8,616 nucleotides of DNA from JACDAN01 sp035535195 (lineage in GTDB: Bacteria; Actinomycetota; Thermoleophilia; Gaiellales; Gaiellaceae). The notes below the pieces were generated by a model. That model saw only the letters and a program-made list of their open reading frames with translations. It was not told the origin of the DNA and did no database searches. The stretch lies in assembly GCA_035535195.1 (NCBI GenBank), contig DATLQK010000076.1, positions 1 to 8,616 of the forward strand, given 5' to 3'. This document shows positions 1-5,061 of this stretch, piece by piece; the stretch's first letter is position 1, and every line of letters starts with the position of its first letter. Made by a program: the position numbers and the translations under genes.

Positions 1-377
1 GCAGGAGCGAAGAACGCCGTCGCCGCGCCGAAGATCGAAGCCGTCACCACGAACATCCACGGCTCCATGGCGCCGGTCAGGAGGGCGATCGCCGTGAACA
101 CGTCGACCGCCGCCCGGATCAGGTCGCACGCAAGCATCACGAGCCGGCGGGGCAGCCGGTCCGACCAGACACCGCCCACGACGATGAACGCCGCGCGCGA
201 GAGGGTGAAAGCGGCGAGCACGAGTCCGAGCCCGGCGGCTCCGCCGCCGACCTGGAGCACCGCGAACGGCAAGGCGACGAAGATCAGCGAATCCCCGAGC
301 GCGGATGTCGACTGGCCGAGCCAGAGCAGGCGGAATTGCCGCTCCTCCAGCGCTCCCAGGCGGCCGCGCAACGTCAT
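1..377 (-). CDS. MFS transporter, N-terminal part (runs off the window)
   Basis: Reading the minus strand from ATG at 377 gives 125 codons with no stop before the window edge. The protein begins MTLRGRLGALEERQFRLLW and has hydrophobic segments at about residues 31-43, 50-70, 92-104 and 107-125. The cytoplasmic loop after the second segment carries GGVWSDRLPRRLV (residues 68-80), which matches MFS motif A (G-x3-D-R-x-G-R-R; the second Gly is replaced by Pro). The opening FRLLWLGQSTSALGDSL is typical of the EntS-like/MFS_3 exporter branch. It is an inner-membrane, proton-coupled transporter, probably an exporter; the substrate cannot be told. It is divergent from the sigma-factor gene. There is no good Shine-Dalgarno, but TAGGTT lies six bases upstream of the ATG, which suits leaderless transcription. 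The family call is firm; roughly two thirds of the protein is missing. Confidence 0.88.
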   Translation of the reverse strand, partial: MTLRGRLGALEERQFRLLWLGQSTSALGDSLIFVALPFAVLQVGGGAAGLGLVLAAFTLSRAAFIVVGGVWSDRLPRRLVMLACDLIRAAVDVFTAIALLTGAMEPWMFVVTASIFGAATAFFAP

Positions 378-383
378 GCCGGG

Positions 384-389
384 AACCTA
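384..389 (-). promoter_or_regulatory. Candidate -10 element of the MFS gene (leaderless start)
   Basis: On the minus strand TAGGTT matches the TAnnnT form of an actinobacterial -10 hexamer. Exactly six bases (cccggc) separate it from the ATG at 377, so transcription would start at the A of the start codon. No clear -35 was found at 17-19 bases. Weak evidence alone, but the same arrangement appears at 2203-2215. Confidence 0.3.
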
Positions 390-441
390 GTCGCCGTATC
401 CCCGCCGGCGCCGCGCCGTTTTCTCAACACGATGGCGGGGA

Positions 442-464
442 AAGAGCGCAAGATCACCGCTCTT
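442..464. promoter_or_regulatory. Inverted repeat upstream of the sigma-factor gene
   Basis: AAGAGCG (442-448) and CGCTCTT (458-464) form a perfect 7-bp inverted repeat with a 9-base spacer in the divergent MFS/sigma intergenic region. It lies 24-46 bases before the sigma ATG. It could be an operator for a dimeric regulator or a small leader hairpin; the sequence does not decide. The remainder of 378-487 shows no other clear signal apart from the sigma gene's SD. Confidence 0.3.
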
Positions 465-487
465 CAGGCATCTTTAGAGGCAAAGGG

Positions 488-1828
488 ATGAGCACCGCAC
501 TGCTCACGCGAACCGAGACCAGAGACCGCGCCTTCGAGCGTCTCTATCGCCGTCACGTACACGAGGTCTATCGGTACGTGCTCGCAGTGCTACGGAACCA
601 GGCGGACGCCGAGGACGCGACCCAGGCGACGTTCCTCAACGCCTTCCGCGCCTTCCAGCGTGGCAAGGAGCCGGAGAAGCCACGCAACTGGCTGCTCAAG
701 ATCGCGCACAACGAGTGCCGTCAGCGGTTCCGCGCGGCGGCGCGCCGGCCGCGCGAGGTCGAATGGGACGAGCGGACGCCGGCGCCTTCCCTCGACGAGA
801 CCGTTCCGACCGCTGAGGAGCTCCGCGCCGCGCTCGCCCAGCTCAGCTTCAACCAGCGCTCCGCGCTCGTGATGCGCGAGCTCGAAGGCCGTTCGTACGC
901 TGAGATCGGCAACATCCTCGAGCTCTCGGGCTCCGCCGTGGAGACGCTTCTCTTCCGCGCCCGGCGAGCGCTGCGCGAGCAGCTCGAGGGGACGCTCACC
1001 TGCGGCGAGGCCGAGGAGACGCTGTCGCGGCGCCTGGACGGCCGTTTGCCGGCGGCCGAGCAGCGCGCGCTCCGTGCGCACCTCCGGGCCTGCCCGGAGT
1101 GCGCCCTCCTGGAGCGGAAGCAGCGCGCGAGCCGGTCGGCGGTCAAGCGTCTCGGCGCCGTCCAGCTCCCGCCGTCGCTGGCGAGCTTTGTGGGGGGTGG
1201 CGGCGCGGCCGGCGGCGGCGCGGCCCTCGGCACGGGGCTCGCGGCGAAGGCCGCTGCCGTCGTCGTCGCGGGTGTCGTCGCGGGCGGTGTGGGACACGAG
1301 GCGGTGCAGGCGCTGGCGGCCCGCGAGCCCTCGCCGCGGACGCCGCTCCCCGAGCTTCGGCAGCTGCCGCGCGCCCTCGACGCGGTGCCGGGAGCGGCGG
1401 CCGCTCCCTCCGCGGCGCAGGCGAGCTCGAGCGCGTCAGTGTCGGCTGAAGCCGACGCGCGTGCCGGCCGCCCTTCCGCAGGCCTACGCCCGGGCACGAC
1501 CCGCGTGCGTGACGGCGTGCGGCGCGCTCTGGAAACGCCGGGCAAGCCCGACGGCGACGGTGGCGTCGGCGCCGCACCCGCACCGGCACCAGCGAGCGGC
1601 CGGCCGCAGCTTCCGGTCCAGCCGCCCGCCGCGCCGCAGCCCGTGCAAGGGGTCGTCGAGAAGGCGACGACGGTCGTGAAACAGGTCGTGCCGCCACCCC
1701 CGCCGCTGCCCAAGATCCAGACGCCACAGCCGCCGCCGCTGCCGCCGGTGCTCCCGCCGCCGCCTGCCTTGCCGCCGCCACCGGCCCTGCCGCCCCCGCC
1801 GCCGCTCCCACCGCCGCCGCTTCCCTAG
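488..1828 (+). CDS. ECF-type sigma factor fused to a zinc-finger anti-sigma-like domain, hydrophobic segment and polyproline tail
   Basis: The 446-aa product starts at ATG 488, seven bases after AGAGG (476-480); an in-frame ATG at 305 lies inside the divergent MFS gene and lacks this support. Residues 14-80 are sigma region 2 (core DAEDATQATFLNAF at 40-53; PRNWLLKIAHNECR at 65-78). Residues 109-165 are region 4, a helix-turn-helix around RSYAEIGNILELSGSAVE. Residues 171-234 form a zinc-binding anti-sigma (zf-HC2-like) domain: Cys172, then His198-x3-Cys202-x2-Cys205. A Gly-rich linker and hydrophobic stretch (about 236-268) follow, then a long Ala/Pro/Ser-rich region ending in 30 prolines among residues 401-446. 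It would direct RNA polymerase to a stress or envelope regulon. The fused domain implies in-cis control, and the hydrophobic stretch may tether it to the membrane with the tail outside (inference). The layout recalls ECF families with C-terminal zinc-finger/transmembrane extensions such as ECF52; I cannot assign the group. A typical ECF factor is under 200 aa. Confidence 0.9.
   Translation: MSTALLTRTETRDRAFERLYRRHVHEVYRYVLAVLRNQADAEDATQATFLNAFRAFQRGKEPEKPRNWLLKIAHNECRQRFRAAARRPREVEWDERTPAPSLDETVPTAEELRAALAQLSFNQRSALVMRELEGRSYAEIGNILELSGSAVETLLFRARRALREQLEGTLTCGEAEETLSRRLDGRLPAAEQRALRAHLRACPECALLERKQRASRSAVKRLGAVQLPPSLASFVGGGGAAGGGAALGTGLAAKAAAVVVAGVVAGGVGHEAVQALAAREPSPRTPLPELRQLPRALDAVPGAAAAPSAAQASSSASVSAEADARAGRPSAGLRPGTTRVRDGVRRALETPGKPDGDGGVGAAPAPAPASGRPQLPVQPPAAPQPVQGVVEKATTVVKQVVPPPPPLPKIQTPQPPPLPPVLPPPPALPPPPALPPPPPLPPPPLP
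1690..1825 (+). repeat. CCG-rich low-complexity tract encoding polyproline
   Basis: The last 46 codons of the sigma-factor gene are built of short CCG/CCA/CTG units such as LPPPPALPPPPALPPPPP. This is coding low complexity, prone to replication slippage. Runs of four and five consecutive prolines would need EF-P for efficient translation. Confidence 0.8.
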
Positions 1829-1863
1829 CGCAAGAAAACACGTTCGGCGGCATCTACCTGTCC

Positions 1864-2109
1864 GTGGAGCTGTCCTGCCGGGACGCGGAGCTCGCCGTCT
1901 CGCGGGAGCTCGACGGCGCGCTCTCGTCGCACGAGCGCCTGAGGCTCCAGTTCCACCTCTGCTCCTGCCATGAGTGCGGGGCGTTCGCGCGCGGCCAGCA
2001 GGCCCAGAGAGCGGCTCTCCGGGCGCTGGCCGCCGTCCCGCTGCCGCCCGGCCTGAGGACGTTCTCGCCAGAGCGCAAGTTCCGGGCCGCGGCGGCATCT
2101 CCCACATAG
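1864..2109 (+). CDS. Small stand-alone zinc-finger (zf-HC2/anti-sigma-like) protein
   Basis: 81 aa from GTG 1864, the only ATG/GTG/TTG in this open frame. Cys5, then His31-x3-Cys35-x2-Cys38 (HLCSCHEC), is the zinc-binding signature of ZAS anti-sigma factors. Residues 4-67 align without gaps to residues 171-234 of the sigma factor just upstream, with 28 of 64 positions identical, including LDG, the His/Cys ligands and the LPPxLxxF end. It begins 35 bases after the sigma stop, so co-transcription is likely. It has no membrane segment and no sensor domain. Known ZAS domains bind sigma region 2/4 and release it on a redox or envelope signal, so a soluble second inhibitor or decoy for the adjacent sigma factor is plausible (inference). 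Oddities: no convincing Shine-Dalgarno before the GTG, and an extra Cys33 within the motif. The start is less certain than the fold. Confidence 0.75.
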   Translation: MELSCRDAELAVSRELDGALSSHERLRLQFHLCSCHECGAFARGQQAQRAALRALAAVPLPPGLRTFSPERKFRAAAASPT

Positions 2110-2142
2110 CGGCCGGTCCGGTCGCGTTTACCCCTCTCTCCC

Positions 2143-2176
2143 GGCAGCGCCGCCCAGGGACGCGGGCGGCGCTGCC
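2143..2176 (+). terminator. Perfect 13-bp hairpin after the sigma/zinc-finger genes
   Basis: GGCAGCGCCGCCC (2143-2155) pairs perfectly with GGGCGGCGCTGCC (2164-2176) around an 8-base loop, 33 bases after the zinc-finger gene stop. It is followed by TTGGTT rather than a long T run, so it is a likely but not canonical intrinsic terminator. It also insulates the next small gene. Confidence 0.7.
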
Positions 2177-2208
2177 TTGGTTAGCGCGCGGCGCGACCCG
2201 GGTAGCCT
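2177..2208 (+). promoter_or_regulatory. Candidate promoter of the 69-aa gene (leaderless)
   Basis: TAGCCT at 2203-2208 fits a TAnnnT -10 element and is exactly six bases before ATG 2215, so the transcript would begin at the start codon. TTGGTT at 2177-2182 could be the -35, but the 20-base spacing is longer than usual. No Shine-Dalgarno is present before the ATG, which fits leaderless expression. Confidence 0.35.
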
Positions 2209-2214
2209 CTCCCC

Positions 2215-2424
2215 ATGACGATCGTGAACAGGCGGAACGCGATTCTCGGCTGGAGTGTCTGGCAAGTCGGGAAGATGACCGCCAAGCGGAAGGCGAAGCA
2301 GGCGCTCGAGACCGACAACGGCATGCGCCCGGGGAAGGGTGCCGCGGCGCTGGCAGCGCTCGCCGCCGCCGGCGGCGCCGCTCTGATCTGGCGCCGCCGG
2401 AGCGGGAGCGACTCGGACTCCTAG
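2215..2424 (+). CDS. Small single-span membrane protein, unknown function
   Basis: 69 aa. The N-terminal half is basic with a short amphipathic stretch (RRNAILGWSVWQVGK, residues 6-20, then KRKAKQ). One Ala/Gly-rich membrane segment follows at about residues 43-59, ending in WRRRSGSDSDS, whose arginines suggest a cytoplasmic C-terminus by the positive-inside rule. The GWxVWQVGK block resembles small conserved hypothetical proteins I associate with high-GC actinobacteria, but I know no function. It stands alone between a terminator hairpin and a convergent gene, with its own candidate leaderless promoter. Its stop codon abuts the stop of the minus-strand gene. Codon bias agrees with coding. 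Confidence 0.65.
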   Translation: MTIVNRRNAILGWSVWQVGKMTAKRKAKQALETDNGMRPGKGAAALAALAAAGGAALIWRRRSGSDSDS

Positions 2425-2431
2425 CTAGGAG
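2418..2431. repeat. 14-bp perfect palindrome holding both convergent stop codons
   Basis: CTCCTAGCTAGGAG is self-complementary and centred between 2424 and 2425. It contains the plus-strand TAG (2422-2424) and the minus-strand TAG (2427-2425). It may be the core of a short bidirectional terminator or just a by-product of two CTAG-type stops meeting. Confidence 0.6.
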
Positions 2432-3219
2432 CCTGGGCGGGCGGTCCGCACGCGGACGAGCCGCCGTGTCGAGATGCCGGCGAGCAGGTCGTCGCCCTGC
2501 TTGCGGGCGCGAACGAACATCACCATCGACCCGCCGCGCACGAGGCGGAGCCGGGTGGTGGGCTGCAGCTGAACGGTTGCATACCCGTCGACGTTCGTGG
2601 TGACCTCCGCCGGAGCGTTGATCCAGCCCAGCGGGACGCCGGTGACGAGGACGATCGCGTCACGGACGACGTAGCCGCGCGTGTCGGTCACGCGGAAGCG
2701 GCCCGTGAACGGGGCGCGCGAGCGGAGCACCGACGGCGTGAACTGGAGCCCGGAAAGGACGAGCCGGAACGGCTCATTGACGCTGGCCACCGGGATCGAG
2801 TACTTCCCGTCGGAGAGTCGCGTCGCACCTGTCGGCCGATCGACGACTCCCGAAGCGGGCGAGCTCTCGCTCGCCGTGCCGGTCTCGTTCTTCGCCGAGA
2901 CGGTCACGCGAAGGGTGTGCGCGACGTCGGCAGTCGACGCGCGGTAGATCTTCCCGGTCGCGCCGGCGATGTTGGCGCAGTTCGCGCCGTTCGCATCGCA
3001 GCGGCGCCACTGGTACGTGAAGGTCATCGGGTTCGTGCCCGACCATTCACCGTCCTTGGCGGCGAGCAGGGCGCCGTCCTGGGTGGTGCCGACGACCGCC
3101 GGGTTCTCCGTGTTCGCCGGGATCACCTGCGACTGCGCGTCGGCGAGGCCGACCACCGCCGCGAGCGCGGTGAGCGCGGACGCGATCCCAGCCACCAAAA
3201 CGAGCTGGAGAGTTCTCAA
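2425..3219 (-). CDS. Secreted protein with Ig-like domains
   Basis: 264 aa from a TTG at 3219, chosen because a strong Shine-Dalgarno (AAGGGGGAA, 3234-3226) precedes it and the first residues make a signal peptide. Residues 1-28 are that signal (hydrophobic core VLVAGIASALTALAAVVGL, likely cut after ADA). Residues 35-127 form an Ig-like beta-sandwich with the signature TYQWRRCDANGANC (68-81); Cys74 and Cys81 could form a disulfide. This module is common in extracellular actinobacterial proteins. Residues 138-256 are a second beta-rich domain with PFTGRFRVTDTRGYVVRDA and TTNVDGYATVQLQP, resembling a Big_1-type fold. There is no sortase motif, lipobox or membrane anchor, so it is probably released or loosely wall-bound. 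A binding or adhesion role is plausible but no ligand can be named. Divergent from the cNMP-domain gene. Confidence 0.8.
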   Translation of the reverse strand: MRTLQLVLVAGIASALTALAAVVGLADAQSQVIPANTENPAVVGTTQDGALLAAKDGEWSGTNPMTFTYQWRRCDANGANCANIAGATGKIYRASTADVAHTLRVTVSAKNETGTASESSPASGVVDRPTGATRLSDGKYSIPVASVNEPFRLVLSGLQFTPSVLRSRAPFTGRFRVTDTRGYVVRDAIVLVTGVPLGWINAPAEVTTNVDGYATVQLQPTTRLRLVRGGSMVMFVRARKQGDDLLAGISTRRLVRVRTARPGS

Positions 3220-3331
3220 GCTGGATTCCCCCTTGTCCTCGGTTTCGAGTACGCGTCAACCCTTCCCGTCGAAATCGAGGTCGATGCTCGAAAGTGGTAA
3301 GGATTCTCTGAACCCGATGAGGAGAGTCGGC
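3220..3331. promoter_or_regulatory. Divergent intergenic region with regularly spaced TCGA motifs
   Basis: This 112-bp spacer must carry promoters for both the Ig-like gene and the cNMP-domain gene. TCGA occurs at 3245, 3269, 3275, 3281 and 3288; the last four are spaced 6, 6 and 7 bases apart. A TTGACG (3259-3254, minus strand) could be a -35 for the Ig-like gene, but no good -10 follows at 17 bases. AGGAGA (3320-3325) is the Shine-Dalgarno of the plus-strand gene, six bases before ATG 3332. The motif array may be an operator; TCGA is also a common tetramer in such DNA. Confidence 0.3.
3226..3234 (-). promoter_or_regulatory. Strong Shine-Dalgarno that fixes the TTG start
   Basis: AAGGGGGAA on the minus strand, with eight bases between the G run and TTG 3219. 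It is the main reason for accepting a TTG start for the Ig-like protein. Confidence 0.75.
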
Positions 3332-4330
3332 ATGAGAATTGAGAAGTCCGTAACAGCCGTCACATGGATCCCGTCGGAGGCGATCGAGGGCATGCCGAAG
3401 CTCCCGTTCGAGCTCGGGATCACGCACTACGACGCGCCGCCGCCGGATCGGCTCGCCCCGGGCGACCTGGAGCGGCTGCGGGACGAGGATCGCTTCCGCG
3501 AGGCGAACCAACTGCGCGCCTGGGTCGAGATCGACGACGGGAAGATCGTCGACGCCGGGTACTCGGGCGGGGCGGTGGTGGGCGCCACCAACGTCAAGGT
3601 CGGGCCCAAGACGATGTCCTTCCCCGGAGTCGCCTACCCGGTGATCCAGGCCGAGCCCGAGCTCGGGCCGGACTGGGCAAAGTTCGTCCAGAGCGCCGGC
3701 GGACGGATGGGCTTGCCGGCGCCGAGGCGGGTCAGCGGCAAGCCGTACTTCCAGATCGCGTCCGCCTCGGCGTGGACGACGCTCCAGCTGATCATCTACG
3801 CCGACGGCACGTCCAAGTACCGGCTGATCGGCGCGAGCCCGTTCCCGCGGCACTGGATCTACGACGACGAGGGCGTCCTGCAGGAGAAGAGCGGCGAGAT
3901 CGACTTCGAGCGCTGGTGGCGCGAGGCTTTCGGGCCGAACACGCCCTGGGGCGGCGACGACTCGCCGGCGGTCATCTCCGCCGCGGAGACGGAGCTCGAG
4001 CGCGAGCTGTCGCGCCAGGTGATGCGGGAGGCAAAGGGGCTCGACCGCCGCGAGGTCGCCGAGGGCGAGACGCTCGTAAAGCAGGACACGGCGGGGTCCG
4101 AGCTCTACCTCGTCCTGGACGGGATGCTCGACGTCGAGGTCGACGGCGAGATCGTCGCCGAGGTGGGGCCCGGCGCGATTCTCGGCGTGCGCGCGACGAT
4201 CGAAGGCGGGCTGCGCACGGCGACTCTACGGGCCGCCACGCGCTGCCGCGTCGTCGCGATCCCGCAGAGCGCGCTGGAGCAGGCCGAGATCGTCGCGATC
4301 GCATCCGGTCACCGCCGGGAGACCGGCTGA
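3332..4330 (+). CDS. Cyclic-nucleotide-binding-fold protein with a long N-terminal region of unknown function
   Basis: 332 aa from ATG 3332, preceded by AGGAGA at a six-base spacing; an in-frame ATG at 3317 is a weaker alternative. Residues 240-316 have the cNMP-binding (CAP_ED) fold: EGETLVKQDTAGSELYLVLDG, then DVEVDGEIVAEVGPGAILG, then RTATLRAATRCRVVAIP. In classical cAMP sites the phosphate-binding cassette has a Gly-Glu pair and an Arg. Here the Arg of RTAT is present, but the ribose-contacting Glu position reads LGVRA, so nucleotide binding is doubtful. There is no helix-turn-helix, so it is not a Crp-type regulator. Residues 1-235 are soluble, aromatic-rich (FPRHWIYDDEG, DFERWWREAFG) and unknown to me. 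The stop overlaps the start of the SDR gene, so the two are translationally coupled. Role unknown: possibly a sensory or scaffolding protein. Confidence 0.8.
   Translation: MRIEKSVTAVTWIPSEAIEGMPKLPFELGITHYDAPPPDRLAPGDLERLRDEDRFREANQLRAWVEIDDGKIVDAGYSGGAVVGATNVKVGPKTMSFPGVAYPVIQAEPELGPDWAKFVQSAGGRMGLPAPRRVSGKPYFQIASASAWTTLQLIIYADGTSKYRLIGASPFPRHWIYDDEGVLQEKSGEIDFERWWREAFGPNTPWGGDDSPAVISAAETELERELSRQVMREAKGLDRREVAEGETLVKQDTAGSELYLVLDGMLDVEVDGEIVAEVGPGAILGVRATIEGGLRTATLRAATRCRVVAIPQSALEQAEIVAIASGHRRETG
4317..4330 (+). promoter_or_regulatory. CTGA stop/start overlap with upstream SD-like sequence
   Basis: GGGAGA (4317-4322) lies four bases before CTG 4327, whose last two bases with the next A make the TGA stop of the upstream gene (CTGA). 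This is the arrangement expected for terminating ribosomes re-initiating on the SDR gene, with CTG in place of the usual ATG or GTG. Confidence 0.5.
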
Positions 4331-5055
4331 CCGGTCGCGTCGCTCTCGTCACAGGCGCGAACTCGGGAATCGGGCTCGCGATCGCCGAACGGCTGGTCGG
4401 CGACGGGTACGCGCTGGGCTACGCGACGCGGAAGCAGGACGAGAAAGACAAGTCGGCGTACGACCGGCTCGCCGAGCGAGGGTCGGTGGAGTGGGTCGTG
4501 GGCGACCTCGCCGACCGTGAGGCGCCGCGGCGACTTGTGGAGGAGACGGTCGCGGCGTTCGGGCGACTCGACGTCCTCGTCAACAACGCCGGCCTCACGC
4601 TGAGGAAGCCCGCGCTCGAGCTGACCGCCGAGGACTTCGACTCGGTCTTCTCCGTCGACGTCCGAGGCGCGTTCCTCGCCTCGCAGGCGGCGGCGCGGGC
4701 GATGGTGGAGGGAGGGGTGATCGTCAACATCACGAGCGTTCACGAGCACGTTCCGCGGCCGGGATTCGCGCTCTACGCGCCTGCCAAGGCCGCGCTGGGG
4801 ATGCTCACCCGGTCACTCGCGCTCGAGCTGGCGCCGAAGATCCGCGTCGTCGCCGTCGCGCCGGGCGTGATCGCGACGGAGCGGAACAAGGAAGACGCGG
4901 AGCGGCTGAGCCCGGAGGTCCCGCTCGGCCGCGCCGGCACGCCGGAGGAGGTCGCCGCCGCCGTCGCGTTTCTCGTCTCGGAGGAGGCCCGCTACGTCAC
5001 CGGCGTGAGCTACCTCGTGGACGGCGGCATCGTCCAGCAGGTGTTCGAGGACTAG
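4327..5055 (+). CDS. Short-chain dehydrogenase/reductase, glucose-1-dehydrogenase/FabG-like
   Basis: 242 aa if started at CTG 4327, giving MTGRVALVTGANSGIG, exactly the usual SDR N-terminus; no ATG, GTG or TTG lies nearby in frame before the cofactor motif. TGANSGIG (9-16) binds NAD(P), NNAG is at 86-89, Ser137 and Tyr150-x3-Lys154 are the catalytic residues, and PG is at 179-180. The Asn of the catalytic tetrad, normally in VNxxG, is Asp111 (VDVRG). NITSVHEHVPRPGFALYAPAK closely recalls the SSVHE...YAASK segment of Bacillus-type glucose 1-dehydrogenases, so a sugar or polyol substrate is possible. SDR substrates cannot be read reliably from sequence, and a FabG-like ketoreductase is the alternative. 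Cytoplasmic, soluble, probably tetrameric. Coupled to the cNMP-domain gene upstream; the membrane-protein gene begins six bases after its stop, so all three look like one operon. Confidence 0.9.
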   Translation: MTGRVALVTGANSGIGLAIAERLVGDGYALGYATRKQDEKDKSAYDRLAERGSVEWVVGDLADREAPRRLVEETVAAFGRLDVLVNNAGLTLRKPALELTAEDFDSVFSVDVRGAFLASQAAARAMVEGGVIVNITSVHEHVPRPGFALYAPAKAALGMLTRSLALELAPKIRVVAVAPGVIATERNKEDAERLSPEVPLGRAGTPEEVAAAVAFLVSEEARYVTGVSYLVDGGIVQQVFED

Positions 5056-5061
5056 CCGCCC

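Noticed and set aside
67..390. Open frame on the plus strand, 107 codons
   Set aside because: Arg/Ser/Pro-rich shadow antisense to the MFS transporter gene, which has clear family motifs in its own frame.
305..487. N-terminal extension of the sigma factor from ATG 305
   Set aside because: Low-complexity Arg/Gly/Pro sequence overlapping the divergent MFS gene; ATG 488 has an SD and begins the conserved sigma domain.
1690..1825. Repetitive CCG units as a possible CRISPR or tandem-repeat array
   Set aside because: Irregular short units that stay in frame and encode polyproline; no spacer/repeat alternation.
590..2107. Long minus-strand frames across the sigma-factor gene
   Set aside because: Arg/Ala-rich translations without motifs, expected from high-GC codon periodicity opposite a real gene.
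2426..2442. Possible second copy of the palindrome arm (TAGGAGCCTGGGCGGGC resembles TAGGAGGGTCTGGCGGG)
   Set aside because: Agreement needs gaps, covers mostly G/C-rich bases, and has no matching second arm.
2969..3331. Upstream extension of the cNMP-domain protein
   Set aside because: It lies antisense to the secreted Ig-like gene and through its promoter region; ATG 3332 has the SD.
3364..4326. Upstream in-frame extension of the SDR from ATG 3364, suggesting a large fusion protein
   Set aside because: The extension is an Arg/Gly/Ala-rich shadow of the cNMP-domain gene, which has its own SD and recognisable domain in another frame.
4328..4330. TGA recoding (selenocysteine or readthrough) joining the cNMP protein to the SDR
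   Set aside because: The SDR is in a different frame from the cNMP gene, so readthrough would not join them; the simple overlap explains the layout.
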